DNA from: an uncultured Pelagibacteraceae bacterium
Lineage (GTDB): Bacteria; Pseudomonadota; Alphaproteobacteria; Pelagibacterales; Pelagibacteraceae
Assembly: GCA_902560245.1 (NCBI GenBank)
Contig: CACELK010000009.1
Coordinates: 1 to 64,000 of the forward strand
Direction: 5' to 3'
DNA: 64,000 nucleotides
Part shown: positions 35,483 to 44,833 of the stretch, in pieces
Layout: the number at the start of each line of letters is the position of its first letter
Numbering within the stretch: position 1 is the first letter of the stretch
Made by a program: the position numbers and the translations under genes
Notes under the pieces: generated by a model
Databases searched by the model: none
Seen by the model: only the letters and a program-made list of their open reading frames with translations
Told to the model about the DNA's origin: nothing

Positions 35483-35567
35483 TGGTGGGCGAAGAGAGAA
35501 TCGAACTCTCACTTCTTACGAAACACGATTTTGAGTCGTGCGCGTCTACCAGTTCCGCCATTCGCCC
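35483..35567 (-). tRNA. tRNA-Leu (anticodon CAA)
   Basis: Class II tRNA of 85 nt on the minus strand. Acceptor GGGCGAA pairs with TTCGCCC, followed by A and an encoded CCA. Anticodon stem CACGA/TCGTG encloses loop CTCAAAA giving CAA, which reads UUG. A long variable arm (around TTTCGTAAGAAGT) separates it from the T arm GAGAG-TTCGATT-CTCTC, as expected for leucine. Confidence 0.97.
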
Positions 35568-35634
35568 CTATTTACATAAATAATTAGCATAAATTTAAAT
35601 AGTATAAGAACTCAAATTGTATTAAAACCAAAAA

Positions 35635-36243
35635 ATGTTTAAAGAATTGTACTATAAATCTTTGAAATTGGCCGGCCATAAAAGTTCTAAGTTTTTTTTA
35701 GGTTTTATCTCATTTATAGAGAGTTTTATTTTTCCAATTCCACCAGATGTTTTAATAATTCCGATGACAATAGCGAAACGTAAGGAATGGTTTAAAATTG
35801 CTATGATTGCAACCATATTTTCAGTAATAGGTGCGTGCTTGGGCTATTTTATAGGTTATATTTTTTTTAGCGAAATAGGCATAAAAATTTTTGAACTCTA
35901 TGGAGTTGATAATGTATCTTTTCTAAAAGATAAAGTTTCATCTGAGGGTGGGATAATTGCTTGGATGACACTATTAGCAATTGCTGGTTTCACTCCTGTA
36001 CCTTTTAAGCTATTGACAATAACAAGCGGTTTTGTTCACTTTAACCTAGTATATTTTATTATAATTTCATTTTTAACTAGAGGGTCTAGATTTTTTATTA
36101 TTGCCTTTTTAATTAGTAATTTTGGACCTACAATGAAAAAAATTATTGAAAAAAAACTATTAAGAGTATCGATTATTGTTGGTTTAATTTTAGTAATATT
36201 TGCTTTTTTTGTATATAATTTTCTATCTAAGTTTATCGGTTAA
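35635..36243 (+). CDS. YqaA-family (DedA/SNARE-associated) membrane protein
   Basis: Inner-membrane protein of 202 residues with four to five hydrophobic segments. SFIFPIPPDVLIIPM near the N-terminus and the GFTPVPFKLLTITSG stretch are characteristic of the YqaA branch of the DedA superfamily. DedA proteins are linked to lipid-carrier or phospholipid flipping; YqaA itself is poorly studied. It is followed by dsbB after two bases and then coq7, an order that recurs in alphaproteobacteria. Confidence 0.88.
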   Translation: MFKELYYKSLKLAGHKSSKFFLGFISFIESFIFPIPPDVLIIPMTIAKRKEWFKIAMIATIFSVIGACLGYFIGYIFFSEIGIKIFELYGVDNVSFLKDKVSSEGGIIAWMTLLAIAGFTPVPFKLLTITSGFVHFNLVYFIIISFLTRGSRFFIIAFLISNFGPTMKKIIEKKLLRVSIIVGLILVIFAFFVYNFLSKFIG

Positions 36244-36245
36244 AA

Positions 36246-36731
36246 ATGTTTAAAATTTTAAATGTCAAAAAGTATTTTTTGTTAATTTTTTTTATAAGTA
36301 TTTTTTCACTTATTTATGCGATTTATGTCGAATTTATTCTGAGCCACAAACCTTGTAAGCTTTGTATTTATCAAAGAATTCCATATGTAATTGCAATTTT
36401 TATTTGTTTTTTTGGTTTGGCTTTAAAAAATAAACTTTTTTGGTTATCTTTTTTAACCCTAACTTTTGCTTTTAGTGCTTTAATATCAGGATACCATGTA
36501 GGTATTGAAAATAGTATTTTTATGGAATTTTCTGGATGTAGTAATACTAATACCGGTCTGATTAATAAAAAAGATATACTTGAATCTTTAAAAAATATTA
36601 TTCCAAGTTGTAAAGAAGTTAATTTTAAAATCTTAGGTTTATCACTTGCGACTATAAATTTGTTAATGTCTATTGTTATAACTTTTATTACTGCTAGATT
36701 ATATTTATATGAAAAAAACAGATCCAATTAA
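36246..36731 (+). CDS. dsbB: DsbB-like disulfide bond formation protein
   Basis: Membrane thiol oxidase of 161 residues with four hydrophobic segments; it re-oxidises periplasmic DsbA and passes electrons to quinone. The first periplasmic loop has CKLC (in HKPCKLCIYQRIPY) and the second has the cysteine pair of FSGCSNTN and IPSCKE, as needed for DsbB chemistry. It overlaps coq7 by 23 bp, an attractive pairing with ubiquinone synthesis. No dsbA is in this window. Confidence 0.86.
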   Translation: MFKILNVKKYFLLIFFISIFSLIYAIYVEFILSHKPCKLCIYQRIPYVIAIFICFFGLALKNKLFWLSFLTLTFAFSALISGYHVGIENSIFMEFSGCSNTNTGLINKKDILESLKNIIPSCKEVNFKILGLSLATINLLMSIVITFITARLYLYEKNRSN

Positions 36732-37242
36732 AGTTGAAGAATTTATCAGGGTAGATCACGCCGGAGAGCGAGGTGCGATAAAAATATATGAAGGTCAATT
36801 ATTGGCGTTGAATACACTTAAAAAAGATGAAAGTTTAAAAAAAACTATTGAAGAAATGAAAGTGCACGAAAAAGAACATAGTGATTACTTTGAGAATGAA
36901 ATAAAAAAAAGAAATATTAAACCGACTAAATTTTTGCCACTTTGGGATCTTTTAGGAGTTGGACTTGGCTTTGGATCTACGATTCTTGGAAAGAAAGCAG
37001 CAATGCTATGTACTGCTTCAGTAGAGGAGGTGATTGATGAACATTATAAAGACCAAATAAATCAACTAGGATCTGATGAAAACGATTTAAAGGAAAAAAT
37101 AAAAAAATTTAGACAAGATGAAATTCATCATAAAGATATAGCTTATGAAGAAGGTGCAACAAAAAAAGGGATTTATTCTGTTTTAGATAAAGTAATTAAA
37201 ACTGGATCTAAAATAGCAATAAAAATATCAGAAAAAATATAA
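36709..37242 (+). CDS. coq7: Demethoxyubiquinone hydroxylase (COQ7)
   Basis: Di-iron hydroxylase of 177 residues for a late ring-hydroxylation step of ubiquinone synthesis. The start RVDHAGERGAIKIYEGQ and the ligand motifs EMKVHEKEH, EEVIDEHY and DEIHHKDIAYEEGA supply the Glu/His di-iron set (two ExxH motifs). At 177 residues it is a single-repeat bacterial form of normal size. It ends one base from the stop codon of the convergent HNH gene. Confidence 0.95.
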   Translation: MKKTDPIKVEEFIRVDHAGERGAIKIYEGQLLALNTLKKDESLKKTIEEMKVHEKEHSDYFENEIKKRNIKPTKFLPLWDLLGVGLGFGSTILGKKAAMLCTASVEEVIDEHYKDQINQLGSDENDLKEKIKKFRQDEIHHKDIAYEEGATKKGIYSVLDKVIKTGSKIAIKISEKI

Positions 37243-37809
37243 CTAAGGTTCTAATTCAACATCCCAATACAAATAGTCCATCCAACTTTCATGAAGAAAA
37301 TTTGGAGGAAAATTTCTACCGTTTTTATGTAAATCTTCAGTCGTTGGTTGGAAAGGTTTGTTATTGAGTTTCATGCCTGAACGCGACAGTAAACGTCCTC
37401 CTTTTTTAACATTGCAACTTGAACAAGCTGTCACAACATTATCCCAATTTGTTTTACCTCCTTTTGATCTTGGAAGTAAGTGGTCAAATGTCAGTTCATG
37501 TTTGCTTCCACAATATTGACATGAAAATTTATCTCTCAAAAAAACATTGAACCGTGTAAAATTTGGGTTTGATTGTGGTTTTATATAATTTTTTAATGCA
37601 ATAACACTTGGAAGCTTCATATAGAAAGATGGACTTCTGATAACACGGTCATAATTACTAACTATAGTAACTCTGTCTAAAAAAACAGATTTTATAGAAT
37701 CTTGCCAACTCCACAAGGACAGTGGATAGTAACTTAATGGTCTATAGTCAGCATTTAGTACCAACGCTGGACACTTTTCTAAAGAGGTGTTGTTATCATT
37801 TAAAATCAT
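37243..37809 (-). CDS. HNH endonuclease-domain protein
   Basis: Protein of 188 residues with a complete HNH core: CQYCGSKHELTFDHLLPRSKGG and NWDNVVTACSSCNVKKG supply the zinc CxxC pairs, the DH pair and the Asn. The N-terminus (CPALVLNADYRPLSYYPLSLW) is typical of a widely conserved bacterial HNH family of housekeeping type, not a homing enzyme. The biological target is unknown. It is convergent with coq7 with no spacer. Confidence 0.88.
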   Translation of the reverse strand: MILNDNNTSLEKCPALVLNADYRPLSYYPLSLWSWQDSIKSVFLDRVTIVSNYDRVIRSPSFYMKLPSVIALKNYIKPQSNPNFTRFNVFLRDKFSCQYCGSKHELTFDHLLPRSKGGKTNWDNVVTACSSCNVKKGGRLLSRSGMKLNNKPFQPTTEDLHKNGRNFPPNFLHESWMDYLYWDVELEP

Positions 37810-37873
37810 AACTTAGACTAACTTAATTTATTTTATTTTTCAATAGGACTAAATATTAATTAAATTTTTATCT

Positions 37874-38527
37874 CTATAACATATTTTTTTTAATAAAAGT
37901 TAAAGCTAAACTTGAAGCCTCGACAGAAATATGGTGACCACATCCTTTTATCATATTAGTTTCTACATAAATATTATTTCTTACCAAAAAATCTTTAGCT
38001 TCTAATAGGCTAGTTGGTGAAACTACTTCGTCAGCATCACCATGAACAAGAAGAAATTTAGTATTAGATTTTTTTCTTTTTTGTAAATCTTCTTTATCAA
38101 TTATTTTTCCTGAAAAACCAACAATGCAGGCATAATTTTCATCGCTTGTTAAGCCTAAATTAATTGACATCATGCAGCCTTGACTAAATCCTACTAGACA
38201 AATTTTTGATGCATCTAAATTAAAATTATTTTTTACCTCATCAATAAATTTAAGTATTTTCTTCTCCCCCTTTAAAGCCTCATCAATTATAAAGGAGGGA
38301 TCATTATTCATTAAATCAAACCATTGAAAACCAATTGGGTTTATTGCACATCTTTCATGAGCATCTGGACATAAAAAAAGTGTATTTGGTAAAAATCTTC
38401 TCCAATTTAGTGTCAAAGTACTTATATCTTTACCATCACCTCCATAACCATGAAGTAAAATTATGGCATTTTTAATTGTATAGTTTTTTCCTGGTTTTAT
38501 TTCTTCAGTATTTAGAGAAAATTCCAT
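37874..38527 (-). CDS. Carboxylesterase/phospholipase-like alpha/beta hydrolase
   Basis: Serine esterase of 217 residues. LLHGYGGDGKDIS forms the oxyanion loop, VGFSQGCMMSIN the nucleophile elbow (Ser of GFSQG), LVHGDADEVV the catalytic Asp region, and GCGHHIS the His. This matches the YpfH/phospholipase-carboxylesterase family. No signal peptide, so it acts in the cytoplasm. It is divergent from argH across 70 bp. Substrate not predictable. Confidence 0.88.
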   Translation of the reverse strand: MEFSLNTEEIKPGKNYTIKNAIILLHGYGGDGKDISTLTLNWRRFLPNTLFLCPDAHERCAINPIGFQWFDLMNNDPSFIIDEALKGEKKILKFIDEVKNNFNLDASKICLVGFSQGCMMSINLGLTSDENYACIVGFSGKIIDKEDLQKRKKSNTKFLLVHGDADEVVSPTSLLEAKDFLVRNNIYVETNMIKGCGHHISVEASSLALTFIKKNML

Positions 38528-38597
38528 AAGTATATTTGTTTACATTCAAAAATTTTAATATTAAAAAATTCATACGAAACGAGTATATTTAAATATC

Positions 38598-39989
38598 ATG
38601 GTAAAAAATAAAAACAACCAAACAGTATGGAAAACAAGAATTAATAAAGAGAGCTCTGCTTTGTTTCAAAGGGTTGGAAGCTCTTTAGAAATTGACAAAA
38701 ATCTTTATAAACAAGACATTCAAGGATCTATAGCGCATGTTGAAATGCTTTTTAGACAAAAAATAATATCATTTAAAGTAAAAAATAAAATAATTTATGG
38801 ATTAAATAAAATTGAAAATGAGATCAAAAAAAAGAAATTTATTTTTGATAAAAAGTACGAGGATATTCATATGAATATAGAAAAAAGATTATTCGAAATT
38901 ATTGGTGATGATGCAGGCTATATACATATAGCAAGATCTAGAAATGATCAAGTTATTACAGATTTTAAACTTTGGATAATATCTGCAAATAAAGAGATAG
39001 ATAAAAAATTAGATAATCTCATTGAAACAATTCTTAAAATTGCACAAAAAAATATAAAAACAATTATGCCAGGATTTACTCATTTAAAAAACGCTCAACC
39101 AGTTTCTTTTGCTCACTATATGCTAGCTTATGTTGAGATGTTTATTAGAGATAAGTCAAGATTTAGAGATAATCTAAAAAATTTATATGAGAATCCTTTA
39201 GGTGTAGCAGCGCTTGTGGGTACATCTTTTAATATTGATAGAAATTTTACTACCAAAAAATTGGGATTTAAAAAACCAACAAATAATTCAATTGATACTG
39301 TTTCGGATAGAGATTTCGTTCTTGATTTTTTATTTAGTACCTCAGTTTGTTCTTTGCATATTTCTAGAATAGCAGAAGAACTAATAATATGGAATTCTGA
39401 TGGTTTTGGGCTAATTAATCTTTCAGATAGGGTTGTGACTGGATCATCTATAATGCCTCAAAAAAAAAATCCAGATTTACTTGAATACCTAAGAGGCAAA
39501 TCTGGAAATTCTTTTGGAAACTTGTTTTCGATGCTCACAATTTTGAAGGGATTACCACTTTCTTATTTTAAAGATCTTCAAGATGATAAGGAAATTGTTT
39601 TAAAAAGTAATTATAACCTGAATAATTGTATTTCTATTTTAAATGAAGTTTTAAATAATTTTAGTCCAAATAAAAAAAAAATGCTAGCACTTGCACAAGA
39701 AGGTTATACAACTGCAACTGATTTAGCTGATTATCTTGTTCGAAATCATGGTATGTCTTTTAGAACATCGTATAAAATTACAGCTTCAATCGTAAATTTA
39801 GCAGAAAAAAAAAGAAAAAAACTTCATCAATTAGATTTAGCAGATATTAAAAAGATGGTACCTATGGTAACATCAGACGTTTTAAAAGTTTTTGACCTAA
39901 ATTATTCAATAAATTCAAAAAAATCATTTGGTGGAACTTCTTTTGTAAATATAAAAAAAATGATAACTAAATATAAAAAAATTAAATGA
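38598..39989 (+). CDS. argH: Argininosuccinate lyase
   Basis: Last step of arginine synthesis, splitting argininosuccinate to arginine and fumarate. 463 residues, normal length. The family signature GSSIMPQKKNPD with the catalytic Ser loop, ARSRNDQVITDFKLW and the TAHYMLAY-equivalent THLKNAQPVSFAHYM are present. It overlaps the small lipoprotein gene by four bases (ATGA) and begins the argH-lptM-lysA-plsC string. Confidence 0.97.
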   Translation: MVKNKNNQTVWKTRINKESSALFQRVGSSLEIDKNLYKQDIQGSIAHVEMLFRQKIISFKVKNKIIYGLNKIENEIKKKKFIFDKKYEDIHMNIEKRLFEIIGDDAGYIHIARSRNDQVITDFKLWIISANKEIDKKLDNLIETILKIAQKNIKTIMPGFTHLKNAQPVSFAHYMLAYVEMFIRDKSRFRDNLKNLYENPLGVAALVGTSFNIDRNFTTKKLGFKKPTNNSIDTVSDRDFVLDFLFSTSVCSLHISRIAEELIIWNSDGFGLINLSDRVVTGSSIMPQKKNPDLLEYLRGKSGNSFGNLFSMLTILKGLPLSYFKDLQDDKEIVLKSNYNLNNCISILNEVLNNFSPNKKKMLALAQEGYTTATDLADYLVRNHGMSFRTSYKITASIVNLAEKKRKKLHQLDLADIKKMVPMVTSDVLKVFDLNYSINSKKSFGGTSFVNIKKMITKYKKIK

Positions 39990-40102
39990 TAAAAAAATTA
40001 ACTTTAATCCTATTCTGTATTTTGCTTTTGTGTTCTTGTGGTAAAAAAGGAGACCCTGAATATAAAGCAAAAATAAACAAATCTATTACTGCAAATATAT
40101 AA
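39986..40102 (+). CDS. lptM: LptM/YifL-like small lipoprotein
   Basis: A 38-codon ORF lying exactly between argH and lysA with overlaps at both ends (ATGA and TAATG). It encodes a basic N-terminus (MIKKLT), a hydrophobic core, and a lipobox ending at Cys18 (LCSC), followed by GKKGDPEY. The CG-x-KG-[DP] start after the lipidated Cys and the argH-lysA location are typical of the YifL/LptM family. In E. coli this lipoprotein assists maturation of the LptD lipopolysaccharide translocon. Export to the outer membrane is inferred from the lack of Asp at position +2. Confidence 0.85.
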   Translation: MIKKLTLILFCILLLCSCGKKGDPEYKAKINKSITANI

Positions 40103-41316
40103 TGAAATATATTGGTAAAAATTTTTCTATTGAAAATATAAAAGTTATAAATTTAGCAAAAAAATATAAAACTCCCTTATATTGCTATTCATATAAAAAG
40201 TTGAGAGAAAATATTATTAATTTTAAAAAAAACTTCAAAAATCTAAATCCAATTATTTGCTTTGCTGTAAAGGCAAATACAAATTTAAAATTATTAAAAG
40301 AAATAAATAAACTGAACCTTGGTGCAGATGTAGTTTCAGTAGGTGAGTTAATAAAAGCCTTAAAAGCTGGAATAAAACCTAAAAAAATTGTTTTTTCAGG
40401 CGTTGGAAAAACATCGGAAGAACTGAGTTTTGCAATAGATAAAAAAATATTATTAATAAATACAGAATCAAAAAGTGAAATATTAGAAATAGAAAAAATA
40501 GCAAAATTAAAAAAAAAAACTGTCGATATTGGAATAAGACTTAATCCAAATACTGATGCAAAGACACTGAGTCAAATTTCTACAGGAAAAAAACAAGATA
40601 AGTTTGGAGTACCAGAAAAACATTTCATTGAACTGTTAAAATATTTAAAAAATTCCAAATATTTAAAAGTAAAATGCTTAAGTGTCCACATTGGTAGTCA
40701 AATCTTAGACAATCAACCTTATGAAAAAATGTTGAATGTTGTAGATAGAATTATAAAAAAAACAAAATATAAATTTCAGTTTATTGATTTAGGTGGTGGT
40801 ATGGGAATCGCTTATGGAAATGAAAAAAAACAATTGAATTATAAAAAATATGCTTTTGCTATAAAGAAAATTATAAAAAAACATGATGCAAAAATTATAT
40901 TTGAACCAGGAAGATCAATTATCGGTAATACGGGTGTGCTTATTTCAAAAATTATTTATATTAAGAAAACATCAAGTAAAAATTTTTTAATTTTAGATGC
41001 AGCAATGAATGATTTAATGAGACCAGCTTTATATGGAGCTAAGCATAGAATTATACCAGAAAGAAAAAGTAATAAATTTGTTAATAAAATTTGTGAATTT
41101 GTAGGACCAGTTTGCGAAAGTACGGATAAATTTCTTACAATGAAAAAATTTCAGAAAGTTAATGAAAAAGATCTAGTTATAATTTCTGATGTTGGGGCCT
41201 ATGGCATGTCGTTAAGCTCTAATTATAACGAAAGATTAAAACCTATGGAAATTTTAATTAAAAGATCAAAAATAAATATAATTAGAAAAAGACAAAAGCA
41301 TAGTGATTTAATTTAG
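40102..41316 (+). CDS. lysA: Diaminopimelate decarboxylase
   Basis: PLP enzyme of fold type III that makes lysine from meso-diaminopimelate, 404 residues. The PLP lysine is in ICFAVKANTNLKLL, and SVHIGSQILD, IDLGGGMGIAYG, FEPGRSIIGNTGVL, VGPVCESTDKF and DVGAYGMSLSSNYN form the rest of the active site, including the cross-dimer Cys-Glu-Ser. It starts within the lptM stop codon. All catalytic residues are intact. Confidence 0.97.
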   Translation: MKYIGKNFSIENIKVINLAKKYKTPLYCYSYKKLRENIINFKKNFKNLNPIICFAVKANTNLKLLKEINKLNLGADVVSVGELIKALKAGIKPKKIVFSGVGKTSEELSFAIDKKILLINTESKSEILEIEKIAKLKKKTVDIGIRLNPNTDAKTLSQISTGKKQDKFGVPEKHFIELLKYLKNSKYLKVKCLSVHIGSQILDNQPYEKMLNVVDRIIKKTKYKFQFIDLGGGMGIAYGNEKKQLNYKKYAFAIKKIIKKHDAKIIFEPGRSIIGNTGVLISKIIYIKKTSSKNFLILDAAMNDLMRPALYGAKHRIIPERKSNKFVNKICEFVGPVCESTDKFLTMKKFQKVNEKDLVIISDVGAYGMSLSSNYNERLKPMEILIKRSKINIIRKRQKHSDLI

Positions 41317-41329
41317 CTTTTTGACTTAA

Positions 41330-42031
41330 ATGATAAAGAATTTTTTATTTTTAATTTTTTTTTATACAGGAATTATTTTAATTTCTATTATTTTCTTACC
41401 CTCTTTCTTTTTACCACAAAAAGTAGTTTTGCTTGGTGGAAAATTAATGGGTTACTGGGTAAGTTTTTGTTTAAAAATTTTTTTATCAACAAAAATCGTT
41501 ATTAAAGGTCATGAAAATTTAATATCTAATGAAAAGTTTTTTATTGCATCTTCTCATCAATCAATTTTCGAAACCTTTTTCTTGCAAACTATTTTTAATT
41601 CACCAATTTTTATTTTAAAAAAAGAATTGTTAAAGATTCCAGTGTTTGGTTGGTATTTGATAAAGATTGGTTCAATTTCCATAGATAGAGGCAAAACGAC
41701 TAAAGAAAATTTAAATTTTTTTGAAAAAATCTCAAATTCAATCAAAAAATCAGATAGACCTTTGATAATTTTTCCTCAAGGTACCAGGCTACTTCCAAAT
41801 GAAAGATCTGCATTTAAAAAAGGCGCAAGTAGAATTTATGATGAGTTAAATATAAAATGTCAGCCAGTGGCAATTAACTCTGGAAATGTGTGGCCTAAAA
41901 AAGGTATGTTAAAAAAAAACCTTTCAATAACAATATCAATTTTAAAACCAATTAACCCTGGAAAGAATAAAGAAGTTTTTTTAGAAGAACTACAAAATGA
42001 AATCTACAAAGAATTAGATTTGTTAAATTAG
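41330..42031 (+). CDS. plsC: 1-acyl-sn-glycerol-3-phosphate acyltransferase
   Basis: Membrane-bound enzyme forming phosphatidic acid, 233 residues. An N-terminal hydrophobic segment precedes the catalytic HX4(D/E) box, here SSHQSIFET with Glu as in many alphaproteobacterial PlsC. Substrate-binding motifs follow as IDRGKTT and FPQGTRLLP (Gln replaces the usual Glu of EGTR). The stop codon overlaps that of the convergent dnaN. Confidence 0.9.
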   Translation: MIKNFLFLIFFYTGIILISIIFLPSFFLPQKVVLLGGKLMGYWVSFCLKIFLSTKIVIKGHENLISNEKFFIASSHQSIFETFFLQTIFNSPIFILKKELLKIPVFGWYLIKIGSISIDRGKTTKENLNFFEKISNSIKKSDRPLIIFPQGTRLLPNERSAFKKGASRIYDELNIKCQPVAINSGNVWPKKGMLKKNLSITISILKPINPGKNKEVFLEELQNEIYKELDLLN

Positions 42032-43140
42032 CCCTTCATTGGCATAATAACATAAATACTATCAAAGTCAGAAGGATCTTTAATTAAAGCAGGCGATCCA
42101 GAGTCATTAAAAAATATTTCAATTCTGTTCCCGTCTAATTGAGAAGCTACATCAATTAAATATTTAGAATTAAAACTTATATCTAAATCATGATCAAATT
42201 TAACACTTAAACTTTCCTTGCCATCTCCACTATTAGTATTGTTAACAGATAAATTCAAAACATCTTTATTTAAGTTAAATTTAACTCCATCTTTTTTATC
42301 TAAAGAAACAGATGCAACCCTATCAACAGAATCTAAAAATAATTTTAAATCAACATCTAATTTCTTTTGGTTATTTTTTGGAATTACCTGTACATAATTA
42401 GGAAATTTACCATCAATTAATTTTGATATTAATATACTATTATTTAGTTGAAATTTTATTTTTGATTTAATATTAGAAATTTTTACTTCTCCATCATAGT
42501 CTTCTAGCAAGGAGCATAACTGAAAGATAGTTTTTTTAGGTAAAATAATAGGATCAAAATCGACCTTTTCTAGCAATCTGAGTTTTGATATAGACATTCT
42601 GTGACTATCAGTTGCAGCAGCAGTTAAAAAAACTTTATCTTCTAACTGCGTTTGGTGCAAAAAAATACCACTTAAATAATGTCTAGTTTCATCATTTGAA
42701 ATTGAAAATTTACATTTATTTAACAATTTTAATAACTGTTTTGATTTAACTATAAATTCATTTTGATTGAAGTTCTCATCAGTTACTGGAAATTCTGACG
42801 AATTTATACAATTTAGATTAAAAATAGATTTTTCGGATTCTACATGTAATCTATTTTCACTGCTTAAAGATAAATTAATTTTTTTTCCACTAGAAAACTT
42901 TCTGACAATATCATACATTATTGATGAGGTTGTTGTAGTTTTGCCTTCTTCTAGAATTTCAACATTTTCTATTTGGTGAATAAATATTAGATCTAAATCG
43001 GTAGCAGTTATAGTCAGTTTTGAGTTACCAGTTTCTAAAAGAATATTTGATAAAATTGGCAAGGTGCTTCTTTTTTCAATAACACCTTGGCAATAATTTA
43101 ATGATTTTTGCAAGTCTTGCTGGTTTACATTAAATTTCAT
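42028..43140 (-). CDS. dnaN: DNA polymerase III beta subunit (sliding clamp)
   Basis: Ring-shaped processivity factor of 370 residues, the usual length. The start MKFNVNQQDLQKSLNYCQG and the C-terminal KDPSDFDSIYVIMPMKG are clear beta-clamp sequence. It lies downstream of dnaA and its ATG is inside the dnaA reading frame (11-bp overlap), which suggests coupled translation of initiator and clamp. No recF follows; the next gene is convergent. Confidence 0.97.
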   Translation of the reverse strand: MKFNVNQQDLQKSLNYCQGVIEKRSTLPILSNILLETGNSKLTITATDLDLIFIHQIENVEILEEGKTTTTSSIMYDIVRKFSSGKKINLSLSSENRLHVESEKSIFNLNCINSSEFPVTDENFNQNEFIVKSKQLLKLLNKCKFSISNDETRHYLSGIFLHQTQLEDKVFLTAAATDSHRMSISKLRLLEKVDFDPIILPKKTIFQLCSLLEDYDGEVKISNIKSKIKFQLNNSILISKLIDGKFPNYVQVIPKNNQKKLDVDLKLFLDSVDRVASVSLDKKDGVKFNLNKDVLNLSVNNTNSGDGKESLSVKFDHDLDISFNSKYLIDVASQLDGNRIEIFFNDSGSPALIKDPSDFDSIYVIMPMKG

Positions 43141-44539
43141 TATTTTTATTGTACAAAATTTTATTTTTTAGAGTATCTATGCTTGAACTTAGCTCTAAGT
43201 CATTTTTTTTTAATTTTTCAATAGTTTTTACAGAATGAATAATTGTTGTATGGTCTCTGTTTGAAAACTCTCTTCCTATTTCTGGCAATGATTTAGAAGT
43301 TAAAATTTTTGTTAAATAGATTGCTGTTTGTCTTGGTCTTACAAGATATCTTGATCTTCTTGAAGATAACATCTCATTTTTGCTTATTTTGAAATGTTTA
43401 CACACAAGTGACTGTATTTGATCTATAGTCACATTATTTTCTGAAACATTTAGTAAATCTTTTAAGATAACTTTTACCTCTGACAAACTTGGCTCTTTGT
43501 TATAAATTCTTGAAAATGATAGAATTCTATTAATTGCACCAACAATTTCTCTAATGCTAGTTTTTATCTCAGTGCTTATAAGTTGTTTAGTTTCTTGAGA
43601 TATCTTTATTTGATTTGAGTTTAAAATGCTCAATTGATCAATTTTTGTCTCTACTATTTTATATCTTAGTTCAAAATCTGGTTTTTGAATATCAACAACC
43701 AGCCCCCCTGAAAACCTGGATTTTATTCTTTCTTGAATTCTTGATAGTTTATTTGGTGACCTGTCGGCTGAAATTATTACTTGAGACCCCTTTTCCATAA
43801 GAATGTTAAAAGTATGAAAAAATTCCTCCTGCATTGCCTCTTTCCCATTCATGAATTGAATATCATCAACAATCAAAACATCAGTATTTCTAAAATGGTC
43901 TTTAAATTTTACCATATCGTTTGATTTTATTGATTTTACAAATTGGTACATAAATCTTTCCGCTGAAATAAACATTATTTTTTTAGTATTTCTTAACTCA
44001 AGACCTATTGCATTTAACAAATGAGTTTTACCCATCCCAACCCCGCCATAAATGTATAGAGGATTATAATTGGAAAAATTTTTGGATACTTTTTTTGAAG
44101 CTTCAAAAGCTAGTTTATTACTTTCACCAATAATGAAATTATCAAAATTTTTATTTTGATCTATTCTATTATATTGTAAAAAACTATCATTTATAAAGGA
44201 AACATTTTCTTTTGAATTTTTAAAGTTATTTTTATTTTCCTGTTCCTGGTCTGATCTTTCTTCAACCTTTAATTCAATTCTTAAAATATTACTGTTATAT
44301 TCCTTAATTATTTTAAGAATTTCATCTATATACCTTGAGGTAATCCAATCTCTTATGAATCTTGTTGGAACTGATAACAAAATATAATTTTTTAGCTCTT
44401 CTACAAAAATTATTTTTCTTAACCAGCTTTCAAAAATATCTTTACCAAAATTATCTTTCATTTTAAGCTGAATTTCTTTCCAATCAATTTTATTTTGAGA
44501 AATGTCAGAGGTGTTTTTTGATAAATTATTTTTGTTCAT
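43130..44539 (-). CDS. dnaA: Chromosomal replication initiator DnaA
   Basis: AAA+ initiator, 469 residues from the ATG at 44539. The frame stays open upstream to a TTG at 44578, but the added residues lack family likeness. Domain I is around WKEIQLKMKDNFGKD, domain III has Walker A GGVGMGKTHLLNAIG and Walker B VLIVDDIQFM, and domain IV has SRYLVRPRQTAIYLTK and the DnaA-box-reading GREFSNRDHTTIIHSV. A DnaA-box-like pair lies about 200 bp upstream. dnaA-dnaN are preceded on the same strand by rpsT and mutM. Confidence 0.96.
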   Translation of the reverse strand: MNKNNLSKNTSDISQNKIDWKEIQLKMKDNFGKDIFESWLRKIIFVEELKNYILLSVPTRFIRDWITSRYIDEILKIIKEYNSNILRIELKVEERSDQEQENKNNFKNSKENVSFINDSFLQYNRIDQNKNFDNFIIGESNKLAFEASKKVSKNFSNYNPLYIYGGVGMGKTHLLNAIGLELRNTKKIMFISAERFMYQFVKSIKSNDMVKFKDHFRNTDVLIVDDIQFMNGKEAMQEEFFHTFNILMEKGSQVIISADRSPNKLSRIQERIKSRFSGGLVVDIQKPDFELRYKIVETKIDQLSILNSNQIKISQETKQLISTEIKTSIREIVGAINRILSFSRIYNKEPSLSEVKVILKDLLNVSENNVTIDQIQSLVCKHFKISKNEMLSSRRSRYLVRPRQTAIYLTKILTSKSLPEIGREFSNRDHTTIIHSVKTIEKLKKNDLELSSSIDTLKNKILYNKNNEI

Positions 44540-44833
44540 TGAATTTTTTGAATGAAACTCACTTAAAACCAAAATCAAAATTATGCAATAAAATATTTTT
44601 AAAATATAAAATAAAATAAAATCTGTAAGTGCATTTAATCGAGTCTCAACTCTACGATGTAAGTTTTATTTTTTAAAATAAAATCAGAAGTGGAAAAAAA
44701 AATTTATTTAAAAAATTAAAAAAACTTGACATCTATATGTGGTAAATTTTTACACAATTAAATTTATATTTAGTATAAATACTTTAAGTTGCGTAATTTA
44801 ACCTAAATAATATCAACTTGAAGTAGTTAGATT
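44540..44833. promoter_or_regulatory. dnaA upstream region with DnaA-box-like pair
   Basis: The 294 bp between rpsT and dnaA form the longest non-coding stretch in the window. At 44738-44756 TGTGGTAAA and TTTTACACA face each other. TTTTACACA fits the relaxed DnaA box TTWTNCACA, and the reverse complement of the first differs at one position. An AT inverted repeat TTTTATTTT/AAAATAAAA and a GANTC site (GAGTC at 44641) lie closer to dnaA. This suggests autoregulation of dnaA; there are too few boxes to call it an origin. Confidence 0.4.

Noticed and set aside
44726-44754. Perfect TTGACA on the plus strand followed by a poor -10
   Set aside because: No plus-strand gene follows for over 1 kb and the -10 (TTTACA) is weak; more likely part of the dnaA control region or chance.
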